64,000 bases of DNA from Mizugakiibacter sediminis (GCF_000953855.2 NZ_DF970134.1:1-64000), one strand, 5' to 3'; positions 30,450 to 39,847 are shown, counted from the stretch's first letter. Notes: a model not told the origin generated them from the sequence alone. A program made the numbers and translations.

Positions 30450-30561
30450 CTCAATCCGGACGCGCCGGAGGGAAATGACCGAACGGGCGCCATCGAGCCG
30501 GCGCAGGGATTCGGCGCCGGGAATGCTACTTGGAAAACAAACCTCCAGCAAGATCTCAGTT
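30419..30561 (-). ncRNA. Candidate small RNA or long structured 3' UTR
   Basis: Minus strand: TTGACG (30596-30591), 17-base spacer, TTGAAT (30573-30568) would start a transcript near 30561 that ends at the clear terminator at 30449-30419, about 140 nt. It includes a perfect 7-bp hairpin (30498-30504 with 30514-30520) and the terminator stem. No open frame of useful length begins after the GGAGG at 30546-30542. Equally it may be only the 3' end of the phosphatase mRNA. Confidence 0.4.
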
Positions 30562-30567
30562 GATAAT

Positions 30568-30596
30568 ATTCAAGATACTGATTTTATTGACGTCAA
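30568..30596 (-). promoter_or_regulatory. Promoter-like pair right after the phosphatase stop codon
   Basis: TTGACG and TTGAAT separated by 17 bases in an AT-rich block. The -35 element is half of the palindrome TTGACGTCAA at 30587-30596. Confidence 0.4.
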
Positions 30597-31469
30597 CTAC
30601 TGCACGCGCAGCGCGGCGCGCTTGGCTGCCCGCCGCTGCGGCAGCGGCAACGCCCCGTCGTTGCCGAACAGCGCCGGCTCCCACGCGCCGTAGGTCGGAT
30701 TGGGCAGCACGAACCAGCGCTGGCCGATCCAGTCGAGATAGGGCCGCACCGCGGCGGCGCGGCCGTTGGGGGTGTTGTCCAGCACGTCGAGGAAGTCGCC
30801 GAGCTGGTCGCCGAACTGCATCAGCACGCGGTAGCGCCGGGCGATCAGCCGGCGCCGGCAGCCCTTTTCCGAGCCGACCTGCTCGCAGCCGGGGACGAAG
30901 GTGCCGAGGCCGAGGAAGCGGTCGTCGCCGGCGACCGGAAAGCCGTCCTTGCGCAGGTTGGCCAGCGTGGCGGCGTTGAGATCCTGCGAACGGTTCGACA
31001 GGTAGAACACCGCGACGCCGTGCGCGGCGGCATGGCGGGTGAACTCCAGCGCGCCGGGCAGCGGCCGCGCGATGCCCTCCCTGCACCACTGCGCCCAGCT
31101 GTATTCGTCGAACTCCTTGCCGTCGCGGATCAGCCGCGCCTGGTAGGGCGAGTTGTCCAGCACGGTCTCGTCGATGTCGAGGATCACCGCCGGCGGCAGG
31201 CCGGCGTCGTCGTTGCCACGCTCGCCGCGGGGCAGCGCGTCCCAGGCCGGATCGGCCAGCGCGGCGGCGAGCTTCTCCTCGGCGTCGCGGTAGACCTCGC
31301 GGTAGACGAGGTCGTGCTCGACCGCGGTCTGCGCCCAGACGACGGCGTTGAGGTTGTCGTCGGCGGGCACCGCCGCGGACGGCGCCGGGGCGGGCGTCGG
31401 CTTCGACGGCGCCGCGGCGCAGCCGGCCAGCAGCACGCTCAACAGGAGGACGGAACGGCAACGGCGCAT
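30597..31469 (-). CDS. Lipoprotein acid phosphatase, e(P4)/class C HAD family
   Basis: A 290-residue HAD-superfamily phosphatase anchored as a lipoprotein: lipobox LLAGC with Cys at about residue 17. The class C signature is present: [15 protein letters not shown] near residue 97 (nucleophile and general-acid Asp), [10 protein letters not shown] near 155 (motif II) and [10 protein letters not shown] near 217 (motif IV acidic residues). These enzymes remove phosphate from nucleoside monophosphates such as NMN at the cell surface. The start ATG at 31469 is typical. Single gene; a structured region and terminator follow it. Confidence 0.92.
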   Translation of the reverse strand: MRRCRSVLLLSVLLAGCAAAPSKPTPAPAPSAAVPADDNLNAVVWAQTAVEHDLVYREVYRDAEEKLAAALADPAWDALPRGERGNDDAGLPPAVILDIDETVLDNSPYQARLIRDGKEFDEYSWAQWCREGIARPLPGALEFTRHAAAHGVAVFYLSNRSQDLNAATLANLRKDGFPVAGDDRFLGLGTFVPGCEQVGSEKGCRRRLIARRYRVLMQFGDQLGDFLDVLDNTPNGRAAAVRPYLDWIGQRWFVLPNPTYGAWEPALFGNDGALPLPQRRAAKRAALRVQ

Positions 31470-31536
31470 GGTGTGTGTGCTCCGGCGGGTCGCGGCGCGC
31501 GAGGATCGCGGAAGTTTACTGCAGCGCGTCGATCGC

Positions 31537-33516
31537 TCAGTCCGCCAGCAGCGCCGCGAGCCGCGCCAGGTGGCTGTCCGCGGTCTCCTTCTTCACCGCG
31601 GCGTCCGCCTGCGGATCGCGGCCTTCCCAGTGCAGATCGCCGGCCGGCAGCTCCTTGAGGAAGCGGCTGGGCTCGTTGGCCAGCACCTCGCCGTAGCGGC
31701 GCGCGCGCGCCGCCCAGCTCAGCACCAGGTGCTCCTTGGCGCGGGTGATGCCGACGTACATCAGGCGCCGCTCCTCCTCGAGGCGGCCCTCGTCCAGCGC
31801 GCCCTCGTGCGGCAGCGTGCCCTCCTCCAGGCCGACGATGAACACGCAGCGGAACTCCAGGCCCTTCGCCGCGTGCAGCGTCATCATGCGCACCGCGTTG
31901 CCGGGGTCGTCGCGGTCGGCGTGGGTCAGCAGGGCGAGCTGCGCGGCGAGGTCGCCGGCGCGCGCGCCGTCCTTTTGCATGGCGCGGAACCAGTCGGCCA
32001 GCTCGCGCAGGTTGCCCAGCCGGCGCTCGCGCGTCGCCGCGTCCGGCGCCTGCTGCGCCAGCGCCTCGGCGTAGCGCGTGCGTGCCAACACCGTCTCGAC
32101 CAGTTCCGCCGCAGGCAGGCGCTCGGCCTCGCGGCGGAGTTCGTCCAGCAGCGCGACGAAACCGGCCAGCGCCGAGGCCGGCCGTGGCGCCAGCTGCTTC
32201 AGCGCGGCGTCGCTGCGCGCGGCCTCCAGCAGCGACAGATGCCGCGCACGCGCCAGTTCCGCCAGCTTCTCCAGCGAAGTCTGGCCGATCTCGCGCTTCG
32301 GCACGTTGACCACGCGCAGGAAGGCGGCGTCGTCGGCGGGGTTGGCGAGCAGGCGCAGATACGCCAGCACGTCCTTCACCTCGCCGCGGTCGAGGAAGGA
32401 CAGCGCGCCGGTGAGGTGATACGGCACGCGCGCCAGGCGCAGCGCCTTCTCCAGCGCGCGCGCCTGGTGGTTGCCGCGGTAGAGGATCGCGAACTCGTGC
32501 CAGCGCGCCTTGAGCTTCTCGGCGAGGTGCACCAGTCCGGCGGCGACGCGCTCGGCCTCGTGCTCGCCGTCCCTGCACTCCAGCACGCGGATCGGCGGGC
32601 CTTCGGCGTGCTCGCTCCACAGCTTCTTCGCGTGCAGGTGCGCGTTGTGCGCGATCAGCGCGTTGGCCGCGCGCAGGATGCGCCTGGCGCAGCGGTAGTT
32701 CTGCTCGAGCTTGATCACGCGCAGCGCGGGCCAGTCGCGGCCGAGCTGGTCGAGGTTCTGCGGATTGGCGCCGCGCCAGGCGTAGATCGACTGGTCGTCG
32801 TCGCCCACCGCGGTGAACGCGCCGCGCTCGCCGGCCAGGAGCTTCAGCAGCGCGTACTGCGCGGTGTTGGTGTCCTGGTACTCGTCGACCAGCAGGTAGC
32901 GCAGGCGCTCGCGCCAGGCCGCGCGCGCCTCGGCGTCCTCGGAAAGGACCGCCACCGGCAGGCGGATCAGGTCGTCGAAGTCGACCGCGTTGAAGGTGGC
33001 GAGGCGCTGCTGGTACAGCGCGTACATCGCCGCGGCGTCCTGCTCGCCGGGCGAACGCGCGCGCGCCAGCGCCTGCTCGGGCGACAGGCCTTCGTTCTTC
33101 AGGCGGCCGATCAGGTGGCGCAGCGCGGCCAGCTCGTCCGGCTTGCGTGCCTTGACGGCGAGGTCCTTCAGGATCGCCTCGCCGTCGTCGGCGTCCAGCA
33201 CCGAGAAGCCGCGGCGCAGCCCGGCGCGCGCGTGCTCGAGCTGCAGGAACTTCAGCCCGAGCGCATGGAAGGTGCACACGGTCAGCGCCTCGGCGGCTTC
33301 CGCCTTGACCAGTTTGGCGACGCGCTCGCGCATCTCGCGCGCGGCCTTGTTGGTGAAGGTGATCGCGGCGATCTTCGCCGGCGCCAGCCCGTGCCGCGCG
33401 ATCAGGTGCGCGATCTTCTCGGTGATCACGCGGGTCTTGCCGGAGCCGGCGCCGGCCAGCACCAGCAGCGGGCCGTCGCAGTACTCGACGGCGGCGCGTT
33501 GTTGGGGGTTCAGCAC
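31537..33516 (-). CDS. rep: ATP-dependent DNA helicase Rep (UvrD family)
   Basis: A 659-residue superfamily 1A helicase, close to Rep's usual size (about 670). Walker A AGAGSGKT is at residues 21-28, motif [10 protein letters not shown] near 220, motif [15 protein letters not shown] near 247 and motif V/VI sections [11 protein letters not shown] and [11 protein letters not shown] near 560 and 605. The start is the GTG at 33516, giving [12 protein letters not shown] as expected for Rep; the longer frame upstream reads through intergenic repeats. Rep moves 3' to 5' and clears proteins ahead of replication forks. UvrD is less likely given length and the N-terminus. Divergent from tdk. Confidence 0.94.
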   Translation of the reverse strand: MLNPQQRAAVEYCDGPLLVLAGAGSGKTRVITEKIAHLIARHGLAPAKIAAITFTNKAAREMRERVAKLVKAEAAEALTVCTFHALGLKFLQLEHARAGLRRGFSVLDADDGEAILKDLAVKARKPDELAALRHLIGRLKNEGLSPEQALARARSPGEQDAAAMYALYQQRLATFNAVDFDDLIRLPVAVLSEDAEARAAWRERLRYLLVDEYQDTNTAQYALLKLLAGERGAFTAVGDDDQSIYAWRGANPQNLDQLGRDWPALRVIKLEQNYRCARRILRAANALIAHNAHLHAKKLWSEHAEGPPIRVLECRDGEHEAERVAAGLVHLAEKLKARWHEFAILYRGNHQARALEKALRLARVPYHLTGALSFLDRGEVKDVLAYLRLLANPADDAAFLRVVNVPKREIGQTSLEKLAELARARHLSLLEAARSDAALKQLAPRPASALAGFVALLDELRREAERLPAAELVETVLARTRYAEALAQQAPDAATRERRLGNLRELADWFRAMQKDGARAGDLAAQLALLTHADRDDPGNAVRMMTLHAAKGLEFRCVFIVGLEEGTLPHEGALDEGRLEEERRLMYVGITRAKEHLVLSWAARARRYGEVLANEPSRFLKELPAGDLHWEGRDPQADAAVKKETADSHLARLAALLAD

Positions 33517-33534
33517 GGGAGACGGGAAATGGGA
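33516..33534. repeat. GGGAGACGGGA-type repeat at the rep start
   Basis: CGGGAGACGGGAAATGGGA; resembles 26706-26719 and the inverse copy at 33638-33661. It begins at the rep GTG. Confidence 0.5.
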
Positions 33535-33637
33535 AACCGGCCGCAAGCGTGCAGCGTCGCCGGCCTCGTCCGCAAGTGTGGCACAGTACCGCGTGCGACC
33601 CGCAGCCGATGCGGCGGCCACGCGATCCGCGACGACC

Positions 33638-33661
33638 CCGTCTCCCAGCTCCCGTCTCCCG
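33638..33661. repeat. Inverse GTCTCCC-type repeat before tdk
   Basis: CCGTCTCCCAGCTCCCGTCTCCC: two inverse units of the GGGAGACGGG motif, ending just before the tdk ATG, facing the copy at 33516-33534. Confidence 0.5.
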
Positions 33662-33663
33662 AC

Positions 33664-34308
33664 ATGGCTAAGCTCTACTTCTACTACTCGGCGATGAACG
33701 CCGGGAAGACCACCACGCTGCTGCAGAGCGCGCACAACTACCACGAGCGCGGCATGCGCACGCTGATCCTGACGCCGGCGCTGGACGACCGCTACGGCGA
33801 GAGCGTGGTCGCCTCGCGCATCGGCCTGAAGGCGAGCGGCCGCCGTTTCGCCCACGACGAGGATCTGTACGCCCTGGCCGAGGCCGACATCGCCGCGCGC
33901 GGGCCGCTGCACTGCGTGCTGGTCGACGAGGCGCAGTTCCTCGGCCGCGCGCAGGTGTGGCAGTTGAGCGACGTCGTCGACCGCCTGCGCATCCCGGTGC
34001 TGGCCTACGGCCTGCGCACCGACTTTCGCGGCGAGCTGTTCGAGGGCAGCCAGTACCTCCTGGCCTGGGCCGACGAGCTCACCGAGATCAAGACCATCTG
34101 CCACACCGGCAAGAAGGCGACGATGGTGGTGCGCGTCGACGCGCAGGGCCGCGCCGTCACGCAGGGTCCGCAGGTGGAGATCGGCGGCAACGAGCGCTAC
34201 GTCTCGGTCAGCCGCGCCGAGTTCAAGCGCATCATGGCCGGCGAAGGCCGCGTCGAGTTGCAGCAGGCGGTGCTGCCGCTGGGCGAGCCGGCGGCGCCGG
34301 CGCCCTGA
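33664..34308 (+). CDS. tdk: Thymidine kinase
   Basis: A 214-residue type II thymidine kinase of the pyrimidine salvage pathway. P-loop [11 protein letters not shown] is at residues 9-19, the DEAQ box VLVDEAQFL near 87 and the lasso-region [14 protein letters not shown] near 178. Compared with the E. coli enzyme, three of the four zinc-binding positions are altered: the first Cys is kept in TICHTG, while its partner and the later pair (Cys and His after YVSV) are Thr, Ser and Phe. This zinc-poor form is, from memory, usual in xanthomonads. The gene is divergent from rep, convergent with mutM (22 bases). Confidence 0.95.
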   Translation: MAKLYFYYSAMNAGKTTTLLQSAHNYHERGMRTLILTPALDDRYGESVVASRIGLKASGRRFAHDEDLYALAEADIAARGPLHCVLVDEAQFLGRAQVWQLSDVVDRLRIPVLAYGLRTDFRGELFEGSQYLLAWADELTEIKTICHTGKKATMVVRVDAQGRAVTQGPQVEIGGNERYVSVSRAEFKRIMAGEGRVELQQAVLPLGEPAAPAP

Positions 34309-34330
34309 GCGCGCGGATGCGCCGTCCGTC

Positions 34331-35143
34331 TCAGCGCTGGCAGCGCGGGCAATAGAACGTCGAACGCTGGCCGAGCGCGATCGCGCGGATCGGCGTGCCG
34401 CAGACGCGGCATGGTTCGCCGGCGCGGCCGTACACGGCGAGCTCCTGCTCGAAGTAGCCGGGCGCGCCGTCGGGAGCGAGGAAGTCGCGCAGCGTGGTGC
34501 CGCCGCGCGCGATCGCGTGGGCGAGGATGCGCCTCACCGCCGCGGCGAGGCGCGCGTAGCGCGCGCGCGACACCGCGCCGGCGGCGCGCTTCGGATGGAT
34601 GCCGGCGGCGAACAGCGCCTCGCTGGCGTAGATGTTGCCGACGCCGACCACCACGCCCTGGTCCATCAGGAAGGTCTTCACCGGCGCGCTGCGGCCGCGC
34701 GACAGCCGCCACAGGTGGTCGCCGTCGAACGCCGCATCGAGCGGCTCCGGGCCGAGCCCGGCCAGCAGCGGATGCAGCCTGCCCGCCGGCTGCCACAAGA
34801 GGCAGCCGAAGCGGCGCGGATCGGTGAAGCGCAGCACGCGGCCGGAATCCAGCGCGAGATCGTAGTGGTCGTGCTTGCCGGCCGGCGTGTCCGCCGGCAG
34901 CACGCGCAGGCTGCCGGACATGCCGAGGTGCAGCAGCGCGCTGCCGGCGGCGGTGTGCAGCAGCAGGTACTTGGCGCGGCGCTCCACCGCGTCGATGCGC
35001 TGGCCCGGCAGCGCGGTGCGGATCGCGCGCGGGATCGGCCAGCGCAGATCCGGCCGGCGCAGCAGCACGCGCGTGACGCGATGGCCCTCGAGATGCGGGG
35101 CGATGCCGCGGCGTGTGGTTTCGACTTCGGGCAGTTCGGGCAT
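34331..35143 (-). CDS. mutM: Formamidopyrimidine-DNA glycosylase
   Basis: A 270-residue Fpg/MutM that removes 8-oxoguanine. The mature N-terminal Pro-Glu catalytic pair is in [13 protein letters not shown]. The [10 protein letters not shown] strand is near 75, the helix-two-turn-helix section [13 protein letters not shown] near 170, and the C-terminal zinc finger has four cysteines (CRVC near 244, CPRC at the end). ATG 35143 is used; the longer frame lacks the required N-terminal Pro. It follows the DUF4340-like gene by 61 bases, same strand, so it might be cotranscribed with the ABC operon. Confidence 0.96.
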   Translation of the reverse strand: MPELPEVETTRRGIAPHLEGHRVTRVLLRRPDLRWPIPRAIRTALPGQRIDAVERRAKYLLLHTAAGSALLHLGMSGSLRVLPADTPAGKHDHYDLALDSGRVLRFTDPRRFGCLLWQPAGRLHPLLAGLGPEPLDAAFDGDHLWRLSRGRSAPVKTFLMDQGVVVGVGNIYASEALFAAGIHPKRAAGAVSRARYARLAAAVRRILAHAIARGGTTLRDFLAPDGAPGYFEQELAVYGRAGEPCRVCGTPIRAIALGQRSTFYCPRCQR

Positions 35144-35204
35144 GGGGAGCGTCGTCGGTTTGCGCAGGCGATGCAGGGGCCGAGGCGCACCCTGGCGCGT
35201 CGCG

Positions 35205-35711
35205 TCACCTCGTCGCGGGCGCGGCCAGCTCGCGCTGCGGATCCACCGCAAGATAGGGCGTGTAGCGGTCCGGCACCAGGGCGATGCGCGCGCCGACCTG
35301 CACGTAGCGCGCGCGCGCGAACGGCGCCAGCGTGCCGAAGCGGAGCGTCTCGCCGTCCAGCGTCAGCGTCGCCGCCGGCGGCGCGAGGCCGATCTTCGCC
35401 GGCGCGAAGTCGGACAGCGGCCGCCATTGCAGCGCCGGCGCGGCGGCGATCGCGGCGAGGTCGGCGAGGTGCGCGTCGTCGGCGCGGCCGGCCTGCGGCG
35501 CGGTCATCCACCAGTGGCCGTCGCGGCGCTCGAAGCGGCGCGGCGGGCCGCCGGCCATCTGCACCTCGACGCGCGTCACCGCGGCCGGATCGAGCGCGAG
35601 CAGCGTGTCCGGCGACGCGGTCCGTTCCTGCCGCAACTGCCACGCCGCCGCGGCCAGCAGCGCGGCGACGCCGGCCGCCAGCGCGAGACGGCGGACGACG
35701 ACGCGGCGCAT
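35205..35711 (-). CDS. Membrane-anchored hypothetical protein, DUF4340-like, end of ABC operon
   Basis: A 168-residue protein with an N-terminal membrane helix (about 8-24) and a periplasmic part. That part has [26 protein letters not shown] near residues 43-70 and ends in Ala/Thr/Arg. This resembles the short DUF4340-type proteins encoded beside GldG-like components; the match is by pattern only. Its ATG overlaps the stop of the GldG-like gene (TGATG), indicating coupled translation and a joint function with the transporter. Confidence 0.75.
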   Translation of the reverse strand: MRRVVVRRLALAAGVAALLAAAAWQLRQERTASPDTLLALDPAAVTRVEVQMAGGPPRRFERRDGHWWMTAPQAGRADDAHLADLAAIAAAPALQWRPLSDFAPAKIGLAPPAATLTLDGETLRFGTLAPFARARYVQVGARIALVPDRYTPYLAVDPQRELAAPATR

Positions 35712-37063
35712 CAGCGGCGCCGCCGGCGCCAGGCGATCGCGGCGCCGGCGCCGAGCAGCAGCAACGGCAGCGCGATCAGGAAGCCGAAGGTCAGCGCGGT
35801 CAGGCCGCGCTGGCCCAGCGCCAGGCTGCGGTCGGGCGCGCCGCGCGCCGGCAGGTCGACCAGCGCGTCGTCGCCCAGCAGCCAGTCGAACACGCGCTCG
35901 CCCAGCGCGCGGTTGCCGCCGTTGCCGAGGAAGCTGTTGGAGAGGAAGTCGCCGTCGCCGATCACGACGACGCGCTGCTCGCCCTTGTCCGGGCTGGGCG
36001 ACAGCCGCGTCAGCGCCAGGCCGAAGTCGAGCGGGCCGCGCAGCTCGCCCTGGTCGGGATCCTGGCGGATCGGCGCGCCGCCGGCGCCGGGCGCGACCGG
36101 CCCGGTCTCGTTCCAGCTCTGCGCGGAGCTGCGCAGCAGCGGCGCCGCCGCCCATGCCGCCGAGCCCTGCACGACGGCCAGCGCGGCGGCCTGCGGGAAC
36201 AGCGTGGTGAGATCGAAGCCGCGGGTGATCGCGTGCTGCGGATACTGCGTCGCCACGACGAAGCTGGGATCCGGCACCTGCGCGGCCGCGCCCGCCGCGT
36301 CGACCAGCGTGCCGGGCAGCACGCGCACGTCGAGCGCGGCGGCCAGCGGCGCCAGCCCGAGGTCGTCGCGGCCGGGCTCGGTCAGCCACAGCAGGTTGCC
36401 GCCGCGCTCGAGGTAGTCGGTCAGCGCCGTCACCGCGCGCGGCGCCAGCGCCGCCTGCGGGCTGGCCAGCACCACCAGCGCGGCGTTCTGCGGCACGCCG
36501 GCGGCGGCGTCGAGGTTCACCGGCACCGCGCGCATGCCGCGCGCTTCCAGCTGGGCGACGAAGGTGCCGAGGTCGGCGTTGGCCTGGCCGTCCGGGCGGC
36601 GCTCGCCGTCGCCGGTAACGAAGGCGACCAGGCGCTCGCCGCCGCGCGCCAGGCGCTGCAGCGCGTTGGTGAAGTCGCGCTCGTTCAGCGTCACCAGCCG
36701 CTCCTTGCGGCCGTGCCAGGCGATGGCGAGTTCGCCGTCGACGCTGATGCCGGCCGCGCGCATCGCCGCCGGATCCTGCTCGGGATCGACGAAGCGCAGC
36801 GCCAGATCCGGCTTGAAGCGCTGGTAGCGGGCGAGGAACGCGGCGATGATGGGCCGCAGTCCGCTGCCGGGCGTCGCGTAGCTGGTCACCTCGACCGGAC
36901 CCGCGAGCTGCGCCAGCACGGCCCGGCTCTGCGGCGCCAGGCTGGCGCGCGCGTTCGCGCTCCAGTCGGCGACGAAGCCGTGGCGCGTCGACAGGAAGGC
37001 GAGGCAGGCCGCGCCGACCAGCAGCAGCAGCGCGTGCAGCCAGGCGGCGACACGTTCGCGCAT
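35711..37063 (-). CDS. GldG-type ABC transporter auxiliary protein
   Basis: A 450-residue protein. It has an N-terminal membrane helix (about 8-27), a large periplasmic domain (EVTSYATPGSGLRPIIAAFLARY near 58, FVDPEQDP near 90, FVTGDGERRPDG near 145) and a C-terminal helix (about 423-443) followed by an RRRRR tail. This is the GldG/ABC-auxiliary architecture. In gliding bacteria GldG acts with ABC proteins GldA/GldF; in other proteobacteria the role is unknown. Both ends overlap neighbours by single TGATG junctions. Start ATG 37063; the longer frame upstream overlaps the permease gene and is not used. Confidence 0.82.
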   Translation of the reverse strand: MRERVAAWLHALLLLVGAACLAFLSTRHGFVADWSANARASLAPQSRAVLAQLAGPVEVTSYATPGSGLRPIIAAFLARYQRFKPDLALRFVDPEQDPAAMRAAGISVDGELAIAWHGRKERLVTLNERDFTNALQRLARGGERLVAFVTGDGERRPDGQANADLGTFVAQLEARGMRAVPVNLDAAAGVPQNAALVVLASPQAALAPRAVTALTDYLERGGNLLWLTEPGRDDLGLAPLAAALDVRVLPGTLVDAAGAAAQVPDPSFVVATQYPQHAITRGFDLTTLFPQAAALAVVQGSAAWAAAPLLRSSAQSWNETGPVAPGAGGAPIRQDPDQGELRGPLDFGLALTRLSPSPDKGEQRVVVIGDGDFLSNSFLGNGGNRALGERVFDWLLGDDALVDLPARGAPDRSLALGQRGLTALTFGFLIALPLLLLGAGAAIAWRRRRR

Positions 37064-37818
37064 CAGCCGCGCACCCTTTCCGCCGCCAGGCGATGCGTCG
37101 CCAGCGCCAGCGCCAGCGCGATCGCCAGCGCGAAGTAGAGCAGGTCGACGCTGGCGACCAGCCCGCGCAGCAGCGGCTGCACGTGGGTGGCCATGGCGAG
37201 GTAGTTGATCGCGCCGTTGTCGACGCCTTGCGCGCGCGCGCCGGCGTCGATCGCCCACAGCGCCAGCGTCAGCGCGAAGGCCGCGGCCGCGGCCAGCGCC
37301 GGGTGCGAGGCGTAGGCCGAGCAGGCCACGCCGATCGCGGCGAGCGTCGCGGTCAGCAGCGCGACGCCGAGCAGCGCGGCGGCGAACTTGCCCCCGTCGA
37401 GGTGCGTCGCCGGCGCCAGCGCCAGCGGCATGGCCGCGGCCAGCAGCAGGATGCCGGCCAGCCACGGCAGCACGCCGAGATACTTGCCGAGCACGATCGC
37501 GCGCGGCGACTGCCCGCAGGCGAACAGCAGCGGCAGCGTGCGCGCGCGCCGCTCGCCGGCGAGCGCGTGCATGGTCAAAAGCGGCGTCGCCACCAGCAGC
37601 AGCTGCGCGGCGGCGGCGAGCAGCGGCACGGCGACCAGGTCGGTGTAGCCGGGCGCGTCCGCCTGCGCGGCGAGGCGCGTCTGCACCTTGAGGAAGCCGT
37701 CCAGCAGCTGCAGGAACTGCCAGGCGAGGAAGGCCAGCGCCAGCGCGGCCAGCGTCCAGGCGAACGGCCGCACCGCGAGGCGCTTCAGTTCGAGGCGGGC
37801 GACGGCGCGCGCGCTCAT
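37063..37818 (-). CDS. ABC transporter permease (GldF/ABC-2 type)
   Basis: A 251-residue inner-membrane permease with six hydrophobic segments at about 17-37, 62-84, 107-130, 140-165, 172-192 and 218-240. The N-terminus LELKRLAVRPFAW is typical of ABC-2 permeases, which export or remodel envelope components. No substrate can be deduced. Its ATG lies inside the stop of the ATPase gene (four-base ATGA overlap), and its own stop overlaps the GldG-like gene, so it is one of four tightly packed genes. Confidence 0.85.
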   Translation of the reverse strand: MSARAVARLELKRLAVRPFAWTLAALALAFLAWQFLQLLDGFLKVQTRLAAQADAPGYTDLVAVPLLAAAAQLLLVATPLLTMHALAGERRARTLPLLFACGQSPRAIVLGKYLGVLPWLAGILLLAAAMPLALAPATHLDGGKFAAALLGVALLTATLAAIGVACSAYASHPALAAAAAFALTLALWAIDAGARAQGVDNGAINYLAMATHVQPLLRGLVASVDLLYFALAIALALALATHRLAAERVRG

Positions 37819-38543
37819 GCCGCGGCCGCCCCGGCGGCGATGGCGAGGAAGGTGCGCTCGAGCGCGGCGCCGTCGGTCAGCGGCGCGTCGTGGCGCAGGC
37901 GGCCTTCGTGCAGGATGGCGACGCGGTCGCACACGGCGGTCACTTCCGGCAGCAGGTGCGTGGACAGGATCACCGCGCGGCCGCGGCCGAGTTCGCGGAT
38001 CAGCGTGCGCAGGCTGGCGGTCTGCAGCGGATCGAGGCCGTTGCCGGGTTCGTCCAGCACCAGCAGCGGCGGATCGTGCAGCAGCGCCTGGGCGAGGCCG
38101 ACGCGCTGGCGCAGGCCGAGCGACAGCGCGCCGCACAGGCGCCGCGCCACCGCGCCGAGGTCGAGCCGCGCCAGCACCGCCTCGATCGCGCGCCGCCGCG
38201 CCGCCGCGTGCATGGCGCGCAGGCGGCCGCAGGCGTCGAGGTATTCGCCCACCGTCAGCTCGGCGTACAGCGGCACCTGCTCGGGCAGGTAGCCGACCAT
38301 GCGGCGCGCCAGGCCGGGATGCTCGGCGAGATCGCGGCCGTCGATGCGCACCGCGCCGCGGCCGGGCGCCAGCACGCCGGCGATCATCGCCAGCGTGGTC
38401 GACTTGCCGGCGCCGTTGACGCCGAGCAGGCCGAGCACCTCGCCGCGGTCCAGGCTCAGGCACAGATCCTGCACGACCTCGCGGCCGGCGAGGCGCCGGC
38501 CGACGTGGTCGAGGACGAGCAGCTTGGGTTCCGTGTCGAGCAT
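37815..38543 (-). CDS. ABC transporter ATP-binding protein
   Basis: A 242-residue ATPase, first of the four-gene operon. Walker A GVNGAGKST is near residue 40, the Q-loop region YLPEQVPLY near 85, a divergent signature LSLGLRQRVGLAQA near 138 and Walker B LLVLDEPGNGLDP near 160, with H-loop STHLLPE near 193. This resembles the GldA/CcmA-like group that pairs with ABC-2 permeases. ATG 38543 is preceded by two GTG codons that could also serve; no clear ribosome site. Divergent from the desaturase gene. Confidence 0.9.
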   Translation of the reverse strand: MLDTEPKLLVLDHVGRRLAGREVVQDLCLSLDRGEVLGLLGVNGAGKSTTLAMIAGVLAPGRGAVRIDGRDLAEHPGLARRMVGYLPEQVPLYAELTVGEYLDACGRLRAMHAAARRRAIEAVLARLDLGAVARRLCGALSLGLRQRVGLAQALLHDPPLLVLDEPGNGLDPLQTASLRTLIRELGRGRAVILSTHLLPEVTAVCDRVAILHEGRLRHDAPLTDGAALERTFLAIAAGAAAA

Positions 38544-38653
38544 CACCACATTGTCACGGGCCGTGTCGCAAAGTCGCAACCATGCTGGTAGGTATGGCTG
38601 GGGTCGCGTAGACTGCGGCGCGCTTCGATCTTCTCCCCCCGCAAAGCTTTCTC

Positions 38654-39847
38654 ATGACCGATTTTCTGCTCGATTTCGCCGCGCGCGGCCTCACCGGCGC
38701 CGGCTGGGCCACCTGGCTGGTGTACCTGCTGGTGGTGACGCAGTTCACCATCTTCGCGGTGACGCTGTACCTGCACCGCAGCCAGGCGCACCGCGGCGTG
38801 GACTTCCACCCCGCCCTGGCGCACTTCTTCCGCTTCTGGGCGTGGCTGACCACGGCGATGGTCACCAAGCAGTGGGTCGCGGTCCACCGCAAGCACCATG
38901 CGCACTGCGAGACCGAGCAGGATCCGCACAGCCCGCAGGTCTACGGCATCGACAAGGTGTTCTGGCAGGGCGCCGAGCTGTACCGCAGCGCCGCCGCCAA
39001 CGCGGCGGACCTGGAGAAGTACGGCCGCGGCACGCCGGACGACTGGCTGGAGCGGCACCTCTATGCGCGCCACCCCGAGTGGGGTCCGACGCTGATGGCG
39101 ATCGTCAACATCGCGCTGTTCGGCGCGGTGGGCGTGGCGATCTGGGCGATCCAGATGCTGTGGATCCCGGTGTGGGCCGCGGGCGTGGTCAACGGCATCG
39201 GCCACTGGTGGGGCTACCGCAACTTCGAGACCACCGACACCGCCACCAACCTGGTGCCGTGGGGCGTGTGGATCGGCGGCGAGGAGCTGCACAACAACCA
39301 CCACGCCTTCCCCAGCTCGGCCAAGTTCGCCCTGCGCAAGTTCGAGGTGGACATCGGCTGGGGCGTGATCCGCCTGTGCGAGAAGCTCGGCCTGGCCAAG
39401 GTGCTGCGCGTGGCGCCGACGCTGGACCTGCGCCCGAACGTGCACCTGCCCGACACCGAGACGCTGAAGGCCGTACTGACGCACCGCTTCCAGGTGATGA
39501 CCGATTTCTTCCGCAACGTGATCGTGCCGACCCTGCGCGAGGAGGCCGCGCACGCCGGCGAGAGCCTGAAGGCGACGCCGCGCAAGCTGCGCCGCGCGCT
39601 GGCCGACGGCGGCCGCTGGCTGGACGCCACCTCGCGCGAGAAGCTGACCGCGTTCGTGCGCCAGCGCCCGCGCCTCGCCACCGTCTGCGAATTCCGCACG
39701 CGCCTCGCCGCGCTGATGGAGCAGCGCGGCGCCGACGCCGCCCTGACCGGCCTGCAGCAATGGTGCCGCGAGGCCGAGGCCAGCGGCATCCGCACGCTGC
39801 AGGCGTTCGCCGCGCGGCTGAAGGGCTACGCGGTCGCGCAGGCTTGA
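38654..39847 (+). CDS. Fatty acid desaturase (delta-9 type)
   Basis: A 397-residue membrane desaturase. Three histidine boxes for the di-iron centre are visible: HRSQAHR near residue 42, HRKHHAHCE near 79 and LHNNHHAFP near 218. Hydrophobic segments lie at about 15-37, 62-75 and 140-180. The long C-terminal cytoplasmic extension (about 260-397) is helical and basic. The enzyme introduces the double bond into saturated acyl chains of phospholipid or acyl-CoA. It ends with a strong terminator (39881-39912). Divergent from the ABC operon. Confidence 0.93.
   Translation: MTDFLLDFAARGLTGAGWATWLVYLLVVTQFTIFAVTLYLHRSQAHRGVDFHPALAHFFRFWAWLTTAMVTKQWVAVHRKHHAHCETEQDPHSPQVYGIDKVFWQGAELYRSAAANAADLEKYGRGTPDDWLERHLYARHPEWGPTLMAIVNIALFGAVGVAIWAIQMLWIPVWAAGVVNGIGHWWGYRNFETTDTATNLVPWGVWIGGEELHNNHHAFPSSAKFALRKFEVDIGWGVIRLCEKLGLAKVLRVAPTLDLRPNVHLPDTETLKAVLTHRFQVMTDFFRNVIVPTLREEAAHAGESLKATPRKLRRALADGGRWLDATSREKLTAFVRQRPRLATVCEFRTRLAALMEQRGADAALTGLQQWCREAEASGIRTLQAFAARLKGYAVAQA

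Larger units (their letters stand above)
30272..30596. other. 325-base spacer with an AT-rich block and a terminator
   Basis: The gap between the phosphatase stop and the lipoprotein start. It contains the palindrome TTGACGTCAA (30587-30596), an unusually AT-rich block at 30528-30600, a promoter-like pair on the minus strand, a 7-bp hairpin (30498-30520) and a rho-independent terminator (30419-30449). The remainder (30272-30418) is ordinary GC-rich leader of the lipoprotein gene with no recognised element. No convincing protein gene lies here. Confidence 0.65.

Noticed and set aside
30330-30693. Plus-strand open frames of 77 and 87 codons around the terminator
   Set aside because: Cross the minus-strand terminator and phosphatase end, lack ribosome sites and protein-like composition.
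38544-38653. Imperfect palindrome CACGGGCCGTG between the ABC operon and the desaturase gene as a DesT-like operator
   Set aside because: Short and imperfect in a GC-rich context, and it does not match a known desaturase repressor site that I can recall.
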